DNA of 64,000 nucleotides from Cepaea nemoralis (GCA_014155875.1 JACEFZ010005530.1:40001-104000); one strand, 5' to 3'; shown: positions 34,900-47,668, counted from the first letter of the stretch. Numbers and translations are program-made. Notes: generated by a model from the letters alone, not told the origin.

Positions 34900-34904
34900 G
34901 CCAC

Positions 34905-34947
<43 letters not shown>

Positions 34948-35215
34948 GGAGCCTCACAATCTCTCTCTCTCTCTCACTTAGGAGCCTCACAATCTCTCTC
35001 TCTCTCTCTTTCTCTCTCTGGAGCACACAATCTCTCTCCTTCTCTCAATCTCTCTCTCAAATGAGCCACACAATCTCGCTCTCTCGCTCTCTCAGTAACC
35101 ACACAATCTCTCTCTCAGAAGCTACACAATCTCTTCCTGCCTCCTATCTCTCACAGGAACTACACAATCTCTCTCTACCTCTCTCACCCCGAGGAGCATC
35201 ACAACCCCCCCCCCC
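33806..35215. repeat. CT-rich composite satellite
   Basis: Roughly 1.4 kb of (CT)n runs punctuated about 25-30 times by a 14-18 bp module, mostly CACAGGAGCCACACAAT and variants (ACAGAAGCCACACAAT, AGGAGCCTCACAAT). The (CT)n spacers vary from about 8 to 50 bp. A (TA)n run sits at 34290-34306. Long frames on both strands (Ser-Leu and Arg-Glu repeats) are artefacts of the composition. Confidence 0.9.
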
Positions 35216-36091
35216 CTCTCCGCCCTCCCACCCACAAGAACCACACAATATGTGGTTTGTGTCGCTCTAAAAGTCGAAAGTCCAGTGGATATCATGATTT
35301 GTATGTTCAGGTAAACAGGTGTGCGAGGTATTGAACAGGCTGATAGACTGGTTGGTGCAGTTCTTGTTGGTGGTTATCTAGATTACGACAAGGCTGATGT
35401 GGTGAAACTCTCTGGGATGGAATGGAAAATGTAAACAAATCAAAGAATAACATCAGTTGCGTTGATTGAGCTAGGGTGAGCAGAGTCCAGGCGACACTCA
35501 ACGTGTAGGGGAAAACGCAAAGGGACGGTCAAAGGGGCTGTCACTGGTACTTTCAGAATGGGAACTCTTCGCTGGCTGCTGAAGACGACGACGGAGCACC
35601 AGTGAGACTGTTTCGAGTTCATGGGTGTTGATTCTTGATTTCATATTCATGTTTTATGTTCAGACATAAGATGCCCGGATGTTTTCAATGTATGTTGTTA
35701 TAAATGAGAGCTTTCAGTAAGAATCGAGCAGGACATTCCAAAACATTGTGAGTTCTGTGATAGAGTTTTCAACAGGGTGAAGAACCCAGTATTGTAACCT
35801 TCCCCACCCCGTCGCCCACAATTAACTGCAGTGTTGCAATACACCCTGATAAAGAATCACAGACTGACTGCAGACGAAATAGCAACACGTTTGGACACCA
35901 GTCAAGGGTCAACATTTTATGAATAGATTTGTTATAAACAAAAAAGTTAAATTATCGATGCCAGACAAGACAGAAATATAACATATAGACACAACGAAGA
36001 CATACCCAGTTTCCATATCCCACTGCTACGAATTCTAAGCTCATAGCTATCCTACACAACCAAAGAGGTTATTAACTCACTTATGTTAGTT
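35216..36091. other. Interval without recognised features
   Basis: No mobile-element ends, tandem repeats or motif-bearing frames were seen. Confidence 0.45.
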
Positions 36092-36175
36092 GCAGGCAGT
36101 CGCGGTAGCACAGTAGCAAACACACCTGTCTGCGCGATTGTCATGTGTTCAAATCCCCATGGAGGCTGGGATTTT
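36092..36175 (+). mobile_element. SINE-E head (tRNA-like)
   Basis: CAGTCGCGGTAGCACAGTAG (A-box region) and TGTGTTCAAATCCCCA (B box TTCAAATCCC), followed by a T-run. It is similar to the head at 31963. Confidence 0.55.
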
Positions 36176-36429
36176 TTTCCTCAGATCTGGGTTCCCAAGT
36201 CTATCTAATCTAAAACGGGCAACAAGAAATATACAGAAATGCAAACGCCAGCGGCGTGAAACTGTGTTTATTACAGGCTTAATGTGGCTTATATCTGAGC
36301 TATGCTTAAAACCACATAGGCAAGAAGTAAACATAAAACAGATAATAAACTAGTTGAAGAGCAATCTGGCTTCGGTAAAAACATGGTGGTACCAGGGAGA
36401 AGCCATAATTTGTTTAAGAACGTTGACTG

Positions 36430-36431
<2 letters not shown>

Positions 36432-36520
<89 letters not shown>
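36432..36520. repeat. (TA)n microsatellite
   Basis: About 44 pure TA units, then CACACTCACATACACACA. Confidence 0.95.
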
Positions 36521-36525
<5 letters not shown>

Positions 36526-36540
36526 TCACATACACACACA

Positions 36541-36692
36541 CCAACTAACAATATACCACAACAAGCAATGATGTACAAATAAGAGGGAAGCAGAGGAAAA
36601 GGCCGACCACGTAAACGATGGACGCAGGGAATAACATAGTCCATGGGAATATCGATACATGAAGCCCATAAGCAGTCACTCTCCCGCTGTTT
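36541..36692 (+). repeat. LINE C-terminal block, dispersed copy
   Basis: It reads RGKQRKRP, then WTQGIT, MGISIHEAHKQSLSRC in frame. The same 150 bp, nearly identical, is at 52993-53150 on the minus strand (shared AACGATGGACGCAGGGAATA and ATATCGATACATGAAGCCCA). Two near-identical short copies suggest a recently active element or a short derivative of a LINE 3' end. Confidence 0.7.
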
Positions 36693-36723
36693 ATACTTCA
36701 TATTATATATATATATATATATA

Positions 36724-37240
36724 CCTGAGTACAGAAAACGATATGATATTTATGTATGCTTCATAGTCTACAAGACAGCTTTTGACACAGTACAACATTA
36801 ACAGCTAATTGCATGCCTTCAGGATATAGGAGTAAACGGAATAGATCAGAATCATTAGTAACCTAAATTGTGAATAAGTGACAACAATAAGATACGACAA
36901 TAATAATTCATAACACATGGATATAAACAGAGAAATAGGGTCGGGATTCGTGTTGTCTCCGGGCCTTTTCAACATATTCTCAGACATCATTTTTGAACAA
37001 GTTGGAGAATTGCCCGGAGTCAACATCAACAAAAGAGTAATAAACAGTATTAAATATGCTGATCACACAGTGTTAATAGCAGAAAGTCAGCAGGAGTTAC
37101 AAGACTTCGTGTAGCAAGCAAACAGGCGCTATACAGAATATGGATTAGATATCAACATAAAAAAGGAACTATGATAATTAGCAACGGAAATAAGAGGTCA
37201 GCAATGAACATCGCAGTAAACGAGGGAATACTAGAGCAAG
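36724..37240 (+). pseudogene. LINE reverse transcriptase remnant
   Basis: Palm motif A is recognisable as FIVYKTAFDTVQH-like coding near 36770. The clearest frame (36917-37114) reads GSGFVLSPGLFNIFSDIIFE and then NSIKYADHTVLIAESQQELQ. The YADD active site has become YADH, which alone would abolish catalysis. Many stops occur upstream. It is related to, but distinct from, LINE-X. Confidence 0.75.
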
Positions 37241-37411
37241 AAACAAGTTTCTCCTATATTTATATTTGACATGCAATAACACATTATGGCAGAAGTTAAA
37301 TAGAAGTAAAAAAGAGAATAGGAATGACGAAAGAAATTTTTAACAATGTGAAAAGAAAGATTAACATCTAGAGAGAGAAACAACAAATGAACGATAGAAA
37401 CGACAAATGTT

Positions 37412-37412
37412 A

Positions 37413-37490
<78 letters not shown>
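37412..37490. repeat. (TA)n microsatellite
   Basis: About 39 TA units. It joins directly to the (TCAA)n tail of an inverted LINE-X fragment. A further short TA run follows that fragment at 37559-37572, as if the LINE had landed inside the array. Confidence 0.95.
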
Positions 37491-37493
<3 letters not shown>

Positions 37494-37558
37494 CAATCAA
37501 TCATGTGCCATGCCGGAAAGCGTGGGCGGTCATGATTCGCCATTTCACTCGATCACCA
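37491..37558 (-). mobile_element. LINE-X 3' end, severely 5' truncated
   Basis: On the minus strand it reads TCTGGTGATCGAGTGAAATG, then CATGACCGCCCACGCTTTCC, GGCATGGCACATGATTGATTGATT. It is the last 68 bp of LINE-X with its tandem tail, flanked by TA repeats. Confidence 0.85.
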
Positions 37559-37572
37559 GATATATATATATA

Positions 37573-39199
37573 TCTTCTTCTTCTTCTTCTTCAGCGTTCC
37601 GAGCCATTTCTTTGCTGCAGATACAATCCGTCTCCATTCGTCTCTCTGGTGGACCTTCTCTTGCCAGTCGTTGATTCCAAGTGCTTGTAGGTCTGTATAT
37701 GTATTATCTCTCCACCGCCTTCTTGGTCTACCTCGGGGTCTACGGTCATCTATTTCCTGAGTGTAAGCGAGTTTTGTTTCCCTATTATCTTCTTTCTATA
37801 TGCCCCAGCCATTGTAGTCTATTAGCCTTCATGATACCAGTGATTAGCGGGGACTTAAACAGATCATAAATGTCTTTGTTACTTCTTCTTTTCCACTCTC
37901 CACTTTGTGTATCCCTAATGGGTCCAAAGATGCGTCTTAAAATTTTGTTCTCAAAGGTTTGTAACAAGGCTTCGTCTCCTTTCGTTGTACTCCAGGTTTC
38001 AGAGCCATACAGCACAACTGGTCTGATCAGTGTTTTGTATATTGTGATTTTGGTGTTACGAGATAGCGCCTTTGATTTTAGTAGATGTTGTAGTGCATAG
38101 TATATCTTATTTCCAGAGTTGATTCTAGTTTGTATTTCTTCCCTTATGATGTTGGAGCAGTTGAAGATTGTACCCAGGTATTTGTATGTTTCCGTTCTTT
38201 TAATGGTCATATTATCTATTTGTATGTGGCCAGAGGTTTTAGCCATTCCTTCTCTTGAAATTACCATATATTCTGTCTTATCTTGGTTGATAACCAGCCC
38301 CATCTGTTGGGCTTTTCCCTTTAAGTGAGTCAATATTTCCAATGTCTTTTGTTCACTTTGCCCTATAATATCTATATCATCTGCATAACCAAGCAGCTTG
38401 GATGTTCCTCCAATATCACATTCCTCCTTTACCTTCCTTACAACTTTCTCTAGAGCCAGATTGAAGAGTAGCGGCGATAGTGCATCACCCTGTTTCAAGC
38501 CAGATGTTATTTGGAAGGGGTCTGATTTCCTGCCTTTATATGTTACTATATTATAAGTATCTTCCATGCATAGTCTGGTCATGTTGATTAACTTCCTTGG
38601 TATTCCAAATTCCTGCGTAGCATTCCATAGACTATTCCTATGGACACTATCATAAGCCTTTTTAAAATCCACAAAAATGTTATAGAGATCTCTTTTATAT
38701 TCCCAATTTTTCTCGGCTATTTGTCGTAAGATAAATATCTGATCTATTGTTGATCTGTTTTGTCTAAAACCCGCCTGGTAGTCACCTAATATGTCTTCTG
38801 AATATGGTTTTAGTCTATTTAGTAATATTGCGGATAGTATCTTATAGCTTGTGGACAGAAGTGATATTCCTCTATAATTTCCACATTGGAACTTGTCTCC
38901 TTTCTTAAAGATAGGTATCAATAATGACTCTTTCCAGTCATGGGGTAATTCTTCTGTCCTCCAGATTGTTATTATTAGTTCGTATAGCTTTAGATGTAAT
39001 GCATGGCCATCTGCCGTTATAAATTCAGCAGCAATTCCATCAGTCCCAGTTGCCTTATTGTTTTTAAGTCGTGTGATTACATATAGGATTTCTTCAAATG
39101 TAGGTTCTTCAATTTGTGGTTCACACGTTAGAACCTCTTCCTGTGGGAAAATGTTACTTGGAGCTTCACAATTTAGTAATTCAACAAAATATTCTTTCC

Positions 39200-39206
<7 letters not shown>
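37573..39206 (-). pseudogene. LINE-Z: nearly intact reverse transcriptase
   Basis: On the minus strand one frame is open from 39199 to 37785 (about 470 codons). It starts mid-protein at the region before the RT (NNKATGTDGIAAEFI) and carries LIPIFKKGD and NYRGISLLST. AGFRQNRSTIDQIFILRQI and FVDFKKAYDSVHR (motif A Asp) follow, then GLKQGDALSPLLFNLALE. LLGYADDIDIIG is the intact YADD site, and IYKTLIRPVVLYGSETW is the thumb. After LGHIERR a one-base frameshift near 37787 hides the C-terminal tail, RRPRGRPRRRWRDN. The 3' end is a (GAA)n tail at 37573-37592. The 5' end is cut by (TA)n at 39207, so the endonuclease is missing. It is the best preserved LINE frame here. Non-LTR clade not assigned. 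Confidence 0.88.

Positions 39207-39282
<76 letters not shown>
39207..39282. repeat. (TA)n microsatellite
   Basis: About 37 TA units. It coincides with the truncated 5' edge of LINE-Z on one side and abuts a SINE-B on the other. Confidence 0.95.
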
Positions 39283-39283
<1 letters not shown>

Positions 39284-39284
<1 letters not shown>

Positions 39285-39511
39285 GCCGGTCTCCCTGACC
39301 TAGTGTTTAGCGTCTTTCTACGTAATCCGTATACTCTCGTGAGTGACGTGATGTGCCGCGAGCGCGAGAATTGGTAGCGGTTCTCGTCGCGTCGGTAACT
39401 TAGAGGTATGTAAGCCGGTCGCCCAGAAAGCAATGGCAAACTACTAGTACATCAACAGCAGCTGAAAAATGCTGGTGTTGACTGCAACGTCCTGTAAGGG
39501 ATATGCAACAT
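39284..39511 (+). mobile_element. SINE-B copy, full length
   Basis: It starts GCCGGTCTCCCTGACCTAGTG (A box TGACCTAGTGTTTAGCG). The B-box region GCGGTTCTCGTCGCG is degenerate. The body AGAAAGCAATGGCAAACTAC is followed by GTCCTGTAAGGGATATGCAA. Positions 39512-39744 hold nothing recognised. Confidence 0.85.
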
Positions 39512-39744
39512 AAAAAACACCGATCGTTACCTAGAGACACCACACGATACATTCATGTACTGATGGCGACGAATCAAAATTCTTCAGCCATATGTAGAGA
39601 AGATGGTCTGCCATTGCTTTTCATATTTCCGGTGACCGTACTGATCGGTGACCGTGGCCATTGTCTGTATAACGATATCCTCCTACATAGCATATACTTT
39701 ATATGTATGTAAAGCATGCACAATAAACTGACAAGCAAGAAACA

Positions 39745-39990
39745 TATAATGGCAATGGTGTGTGGTTTCTGAGAAAAAAGAAAAAAAATATGCCTTGGAT
39801 AGAAATACAACTAGTGATACACTTGAATATGAAAAAAATAAAATAATGAAAACTGATTAGAAAAAAATAGACAGTCTAGATTTTTTATTACGTTATGATG
39901 AGAAAGAAACTAGAAAGCTGACAACTATCGCCCGCGTTTATAGGCATGGCACATGCTTGTGATAATGATGATTGATGGCTAGTTAATTCT
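39745..39990 (+). pseudogene. Degenerate LINE-X 3' end
   Basis: GGCAATGGTGTGTGGTTTCTGAG, ATGCCTTGGATAGA, GTTATGATGAGAAAG and GGCATGGCACATG + GATGATGATTGATGG match the 3' end of LINE-X with internal deletions. Positions 39991-40386 carry no recognised feature. Confidence 0.65.
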
Positions 39991-40386
39991 ACAAAGTTGA
40001 CATTTACCCCCCTTGCATCTGTCGGCGTTGTCAAACATGTCTCGTGTACAATTATTGTCTGTCTTCAGTAAACTTATTTTCTCCTATATCAATGCTTCGT
40101 GTTAAACAAATAACATCGTTTTAGAGACGCACTTCATAGATATATTTGGCTTGTTTATTACACGTTTGTCAGTCTAGTTGACATGCATCGTTATTAATTA
40201 TGTTTTAGCTATTTCTTAATTCTGGAAATAGCTGTTTCTTGAATAACAATTACTGATTGTTTTTATATTTTTTTGTCGGAGCTCTATGTTTGTATTACTG
40301 GTTCTTAACTTAGCAAAAGTTAACAAATGTCAAGGTAAACTTTGATTGCATTATATATATGTTAAACAAAAATATCCACTACAAAT

Positions 40387-41364
40387 ATGAAGAGATTCAC
40401 AGGAAAATTTAGGAAACTATGCAAGGAGGCAAAAGAAATAAGGATTGGAGAAAATTTCAGGGAAACTGAAAACCAACACAACATCTGGAATACCAAATTA
40501 ATGCACAAAAGAATTAATGACATCACTAATAAAATAACACATACATCAACGGGTTCCCTAAAAATCAAAGATGGCAAAATTATAAGAGAAGAACAGTATG
40601 ATATTAGAAATAATAATGAAGGACCATCAGTTTTGAAGATGGTAGTTCAGAATGTTCTTAACCATATGAAAACTGGCAATATCCCGGGTCCTGACAACAT
40701 CACAATAGAATTGATCAATGCCTTAGAATAACTTGGAATAGATCAAGTCACCAGACTGCTGAACACAATATATGATACTGGAGATATATCTCTTGAATTA
40801 TGTAATTCTATATTTATTGTTATCCCAAAGAAATCAAGAGCCTTGGAATGTGATTAACATCGAACTATTAGTATAATGAGTCACATCTTGAAGAATTTTC
40901 TAAGATTCATCATGCAAAGAGTTAGGAAGAAAATACAACCTGAAATAGGAGAAGAACGATGTGAATTCGTAGAAGGCAATGGTACAGTCAATGCTGTGTA
41001 TATGCTGTGAACATTAAGTAAACGTTCTACAGAAGTAAACAAAGACCTACACTTTGCTTTATTAATTAAACAAAAGCTTGTGATAAAGTAAGACATGCCA
41101 ACATGATGAAGATGCATGCAGATCTACACAACGATATGAAAGACCTTAGACTTGTAAAAAAACGTATTGGGAACCAGCTGTCATAAGGATTGATAATGAA
41201 GTAAGTCAACATCAGCATATTAAGAGAGGTGTGCTACAGGGATGTGTAATGTCTCCATATCTGTTTTTACCTGTACAGTAAACATATTTTCAGAAATATA
41301 GAAGATATGAGAGGAATCACCAGTGGGAACGTAACATCAATAACATTCGATATGCAGATGATAC
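40387..41364 (+). pseudogene. LINE-X copy A, 5' part (interrupted by copy B)
   Basis: The frame from 40387 reads KRFTGKFRKLCKEAKEIRIG, then NIWNTKLMHKRINDI, GSLKIKDGKIIREEQ and GPDNITIELINALE. IFIVIPKKSRALECD and further RT blocks follow (FVEGNGTVNAVY, RGVLQGCVMSPY in broken form). Several stops and a missing segment after IIREEQ show decay. It stops at the sixth codon of NNIRYADDT, where GATGATAC (41357-41364) is the left copy of a target duplication. The rest of this same element resumes at 43254. Confidence 0.85.
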
Positions 41365-43245
41365 AGATAAAAGATGGAAAAATCATAATAGAAAAAGATC
41401 AGGTTTTACAAGTATGGTCAGATTACGCGAACAACCCTTATAATGATAACAGAGAAGAACAATATAATATTCAAAATAATAAGAAGCACCATCAATTTTG
41501 AAGATGGTGGTTCAGAATGCTCTTAACCATATGAAAACTGGCATGCCACCCCCCCCCCCCCCCCGGTTCAGACAGCATCACAACAGAAATGATTAATACT
41601 TTAGAAGAATACGGAACAGATAAAGTTACCAGACTCCTGAATACAATATATGATACTGTAGATATACTTCATGAATTATGTAATTTATTGCAATCCCAAA
41701 GAAATCAGGAGCCTTGGAATGTGATCAACATCGAACAATTAGTATACTGAGTCACATCACGAAGATTTTGCTAAGAATTATCATGCAAAGAGTTAGGAAG
41801 AAAATACAATCTGAAATAGGAGAGGAACATGTGGGTTTGTAGAAGGCAAGGGTGCAGTTAATGCTGTGTATATAATGAGAACAGTAATTAAACGTACTAT
41901 AGATGTAAACAAAGATCTATACCTTTGCTTTATTGACTACACAACAGCTTTCGATAAAGTGAGACATGTCGACATAATAAGGATGCTTGAAGATCTACAA
42001 ATTGATGGAAAATACCTTTTTTAAAATTTGCATATCCTTTACAGGACATCGCTGTCAACACCAGCATCTTTCAGCTGTATGTTGATTTCTTGGCAAGATA
42101 TACGCTCAGTAGTTTGCCATTGCTTTCTGAGCGGCCGGCTCACATACCCCGTAAGTTACTGATGCGATTCGAACCACTGCTGATTCTACCGTCATCACGT
42201 TACCTACGAGAGTATACGAGATTACGGAGAATAGTCGCTAACCTCTAAGCCAGGAAGCCGGCGGAAAAGACCTTAGACTTGTAAAAAACATATATTGGAA
42301 ACAACAAGCTGCCATAAGAATTGATAATGAAGTAGGTCAATAGCAGACTATTAAGAGAGGTGTGAGGCAGGGATGTGTAATGTACAGTGAAACTATTTTC
42401 AGAAATATAGAAGATATGGAAGGAATCAACACTGGAGAACGATACACCAATAGCATTAGATATGCAGATGATACTGTCTTGATTGCAGACAATGAACAAG
42501 ACCTGCAACATTTAGTAGATGCGGTTGTTGCATATAGTGAACAACTAGGGTTAGAATTCAATTGTAAGAAGAAACAGATTATAGTCGTCACTAGGAAGGA
42601 AGAAATACCACAATGTAATATACAAGTTAATGGGCATATTCTTAAACAAGTGAATCGGTACAGCTATCTCGGAACAGTCATAACATCTGATGGGACATGC
42701 CTTGAAGAGATTAGAACAAGAATTGCCATTACGAAGATAGCCTTTTTGCAAGATGAAAAACATACTGACCAATAAAACGATATCAACTGAAACGAGAAAA
42801 AGAGTGCTGAAGTGCTACATAGTACCTGTACTTTTATATGGATGTGAAGCGTGGACAATGAGCAGATAAAGCTGAAAAACATCTGATGGTTATGGAAATG
42901 TGGTTTCTGAGGAAAAGGCAAAGAATACCATGGATAGACAGAAAAACCAATGAACAAGTCCTACAAGAAACAAGTGAAGATCGTAAACTGATTATAGACA
43001 TTAGACGTAGACAGTCAAATTATTTTGGGCATGTTATGATAAGAAATGAATTGAGAACTTGGTGACAACTGGCAAGATCGAAGGGAAGAGACCAAGGGGA
43101 AGACCAAGAAGTAAATACCTGGTTGGCTTGGCGACGTGGCATGATCGAGACAGAAACACGGAGCTGATCTACGACTCTGGTGATCGAGTGAGATGGCAAA
43201 ACATGACAGCCCACGCTTATCAGCATGGCACATGATGGATGGATG
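41365..43245 (+). mobile_element. LINE-X copy B, inserted into copy A
   Basis: It begins mid-protein at IKDGKIIIEKDQVLQVWSDY (5' truncated) and ends with GGCACATGATGGATGGATG, its tandem tail. GATGATAC flanks it at 41357-41364 and 43246-43253. The RT is recognisable: IPKKSGALECDQHRTIS, FIDYTTAFDKVRH-like motif A, RQGCVM, then the open frame 42362-42775 with NSIRYADDTVLIADNEQDLQ. That frame has an intact YADD and 137 residues. A poly-C run (41551-41564) and a SINE-B at 42019-42262 interrupt it. Copy B is better preserved than copy A, consistent with later insertion. Confidence 0.88.
42019..42262 (-). mobile_element. SINE-B copy inserted into LINE-X copy B
   Basis: GGAAAATACCTT (42007-42018) and GGAAAAGACCTT (42263-42274) form a 12-bp target duplication with one mismatch, and the interrupted LINE reading continues across it. 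On the minus strand the head is GCCGGCTTCCTGGCTTAGAGG (A box TGGCTTAGAGG) and the B box is GGTTCGAATCGC. The core is AGAAAGCAATGGCAAACTAC and the 3' end GTAAAGGATATGCAAATTTT. This copy best defines the family boundaries. Confidence 0.92.
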
Positions 43246-43253
43246 GATGATAC

Positions 43254-43985
43254 CGTATTGATTGCAGACAATGAGCAGGACCTGCAACATTTAGTAGATG
43301 CGGTTGTTGCATACAGTGAACAATTAGGGTTAGAATTCAATTGTAATTATTGTCGTTACTAGGAAGAAGGAAACACCATAATTTAATATACAAGTAAATG
43401 GGAATATTCTTAAACAAGTGAATCGATACAATTACCAATAAACAGTCATAACAACTGATGGGAGATGCTTTAAGAGATTAGAACAAGAATTGCCATGGCG
43501 AAGGTAGCCTTTTGCATGATGGAAAACATAATGACCAATAGAAAGATGCCATTTGCAACGCGAAAACAGTATGGAAGTGCTAAATAAAGTCTGTACGTTC
43601 GTGTGGATGTGAAGCGTGGACAATAAGCAGATAAGCTGAAAAACTGGTTTCTGAGGAAAATGCAAAGTATTCCATGGACAGAAAAAAATAAAACAAAAAC
43701 AAAAACAAAAACGATCAAGTCCTACAAGGAGCAAGTGAAAACCGTAAACTGATTAGAGAAACAAGACGTAGACAGTCAAAATTGTTTGTATACGTTATGA
43801 GAAGAAATACATTGGAGAACTTGGTGACAACTGTTAAGATTGAGGGGGAAAATAATGGGAAGGCAGAGAAATAAATACACAGATGGCTTGGCCACGTGAT
43901 GTGGTCGAGACAAAAATATAGAGGTAATCCACGACTCTGATGGTCGTGTGAGATGGCGATACATGACCACCCACGCTTATTGACG
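43254..43985 (+). pseudogene. LINE-X copy A, 3' part
   Basis: It resumes exactly at the codons after YADDT (VLIADNEQDLQHLVDAVVAY, EQLGLEFNC) and runs to the 3' end (CACGCTTATTGACGATGATT). Frameshifts, a CAAAAA-repeat insertion near 43690 and stops match the decay of the 5' part at 40387-41364. Confidence 0.8.
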
Positions 43986-44007
43986 ATGATTTTTGTTACC
44001 TTATTAT

Positions 44008-44107
<100 letters not shown>

Positions 44108-44109
44108 TA

Positions 44110-45560
<1,451 letters not shown>

Positions 45561-45634
45561 ATCTCTTATTTCTTTATTTATCTTAGCATATTATTGTTTG
45601 TCATATTTATTGCCTCTCGCTTTGATTCCGATAC

Positions 45635-46070
45635 CGGTTAAGACCAGGGAGAGAGTTATTGTCTCTCGATAGCACAAAGCCTGGGCTAAAATATAGAGAT
45701 CATGTGTTGCCCATGCAGCATGATTCCTCTCTCGGCCTGCCTAGTTCACTCCAAGACAAGCTGCAGAAGCTGCCGGATCAGCAAAGCAATGCTCTAACTG
45801 TCCGCCTGTCGGAGCTTCGATCCTAGACCAGCCGCCAACCAAGGCTTAGGGTCTGCTCTGCCACGACATTTTGTCTTTAGAATGCATTTCCTCGCACCAG
45901 GGTAAGACTTATAACCTCCCAATTGCGCTCTTCTGCCCGAAGCCGTTGGCACCATGTGGGGTGTCGGGTTTGGTAAGCGCAGCCCAACGTTCGGCGCTAA
46001 CAGAAAGCAGGTAGTACCGTCTACTGTTATACGGTAGCTCAGTCATATCTAAGACCTGACATAAAGATAC
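45635..46070. repeat. Dispersed repeat family R1, copy 2
   Basis: Same order of shared words as 22885-23345: ATCATGTGTTGCCCATGCAG, CTGTCGGAGCTTCGATCCTA, CCTCCCAATTGCGCTC, AAGCCGTTGGCACCATG and GGTAGCTCAGTCATATCTAA. It is in the same orientation as copy 1. No shared protein frame. The GACCAGCCGCC and GATCCTAG words do not form a tRNA promoter I can recognise. Confidence 0.75.
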
Positions 46071-46184
46071 AGTTACCAAAGTATCACAGGAGGATAGGTG
46101 GTCACTGAGCAGCGTATTTTGCCGCAATGTACTGCATTGCTCGCCCTCTATTACCAGAAGGTGCAGTCGGGGGATTCCTGTTAT

Positions 46185-46575
46185 CGCTGAGACAACGATG
46201 GTGTTTCTAATTTCGCCAGTACTTTAGAGCTGAGACCACGATGGTATGTCTAATTTCTCCAGTACTGTAGAGCTGAGACCATGATGACATTTCTACTTTC
46301 TCCAGGATTTTATAGGTGAGACCATGATGATATTTCAAATATTCTTAAGTATTTTGGAACTGAGGCCATGATGACATTTCTAATTTCCTTCAGTACTTTA
46401 GAGCTGAGACATCGCGGATTTTCAACTATTCTTTAATACGTTAGAGCTGAAATCATAAAGTATTTCTAATAGTCTCTGATACTTTAATGTTGAGGCCATG
46501 ATGGCATTTCTAATATTCTCCGTACTTTTGAACTGAGACTACGACAATATTTCTAATATTATGTCGTATTTTTTA
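46185..46575. repeat. 43-bp degenerate tandem repeat, about 9 copies
   Basis: The unit is near GAGCTGAGACCATGATGACA + TTTCTAATTTCTCCAGTACTTTA. Copies have drifted strongly. Positions 46576-47100 hold nothing recognised, and a (TTGA)n run lies at 47101-47128. Confidence 0.85.
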
Positions 46576-47404
46576 GGACATTAGCACATACGTTTGCTAT
46601 AATTCTGGTGTGTATACGACAATCACGTATATTAATCGGCAGTTATAGAAGTAGAGAAAAGGAATAGATAATAGAATATACACTAGACAATAAGATTGTC
46701 ATTGACAACTATAGTGACCAAATCGGGGTTTCCAGCCTGGTTTTTCCAAATGACGATAGAGCCACGATGAAGGAACAAGTGTGCGTTGGTACACTCAAAT
46801 AGACACCTCTAAATTGTTGTCTTCATTAACAAGGTATATTATCCACCTGAATCCACGACTATAGAATAAGGGTGGAATACGTATCCAGAGATTGAAACCA
46901 CAGGTCTCCGAAATTTATATAAACCAATAACACGTCAAATGATAACAAACAGAAATACACCAGAGTAAGATCCTAGGTCTAGCATAATACGGAGATTTAA
47001 AGAAAAGATAGGATTGGTCTGTTTCACGGCGATACAGCAATACTGTGGAACCCTGTAGAATACTGGTTGACCAGTTCAATACTGTGGAGACGGCACCTGA
47101 TTGATTGATTAATTGATTGATTGACTGAGAAAAATCGATCCTTATGCCACTACTCGGTGTACCTGACCCGGTCGTGAACAGTCAATCTGTCACAGAATGC
47201 GCCTGGTGCATATCCACAAGAATCCACCTTTAGGTGGATTCAGGAAGAATAGCGTTCAGAATGCAATACAGAGAATGCTGCAGCAAGTTAATGAGTATAT
47301 GAGGCAGTGGAAGGACTTGATCAGACGACGTCAACACTTCTTCATAATAATTGGCCTAATGGATAAAAGCGAAATGCACAGAAGCTTTGTGTTACAATAC
47401 TGCT

Positions 47405-47583
47405 CCTTGGCGAAGGATTTACGAACGCAGTTCGTAATCCCGAATACCCGCGTTCGAAACACAGCTCCGGGTGACTTGGCAACAGACCACCTTGCGTTGC
47501 TTTTTTATGAAATGGTATGGGTGCTGGTCGTTCAGAAAGCTATGGCAAACTACTGAACGTAACCTTGCCATCGAGATCACTGA

Positions 47584-47622
<39 letters not shown>

Positions 47623-47668
47623 ATGCTGGTGTTGACTGCGACGTCCTGTAAAGGATATGCGACTAACT
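47405..47668 (+). mobile_element. SINE-B copy with internal A35
   Basis: B box TTCGAAACACAGCTCC, body TCAGAAAGCTATGGCAAACT, 3' end GTCCTGTAAAGGATATGCGA. A run of about 35 As (47587-47621) interrupts the part between GATCACTGAAGC and CATGCTGG. Confidence 0.8.

Noticed and set aside
40387..43985. Three independent head-to-tail LINE-X copies
   Set aside because: The first and third parts are complementary halves of one copy joined by an 8-bp duplication, so it is a nested insertion.
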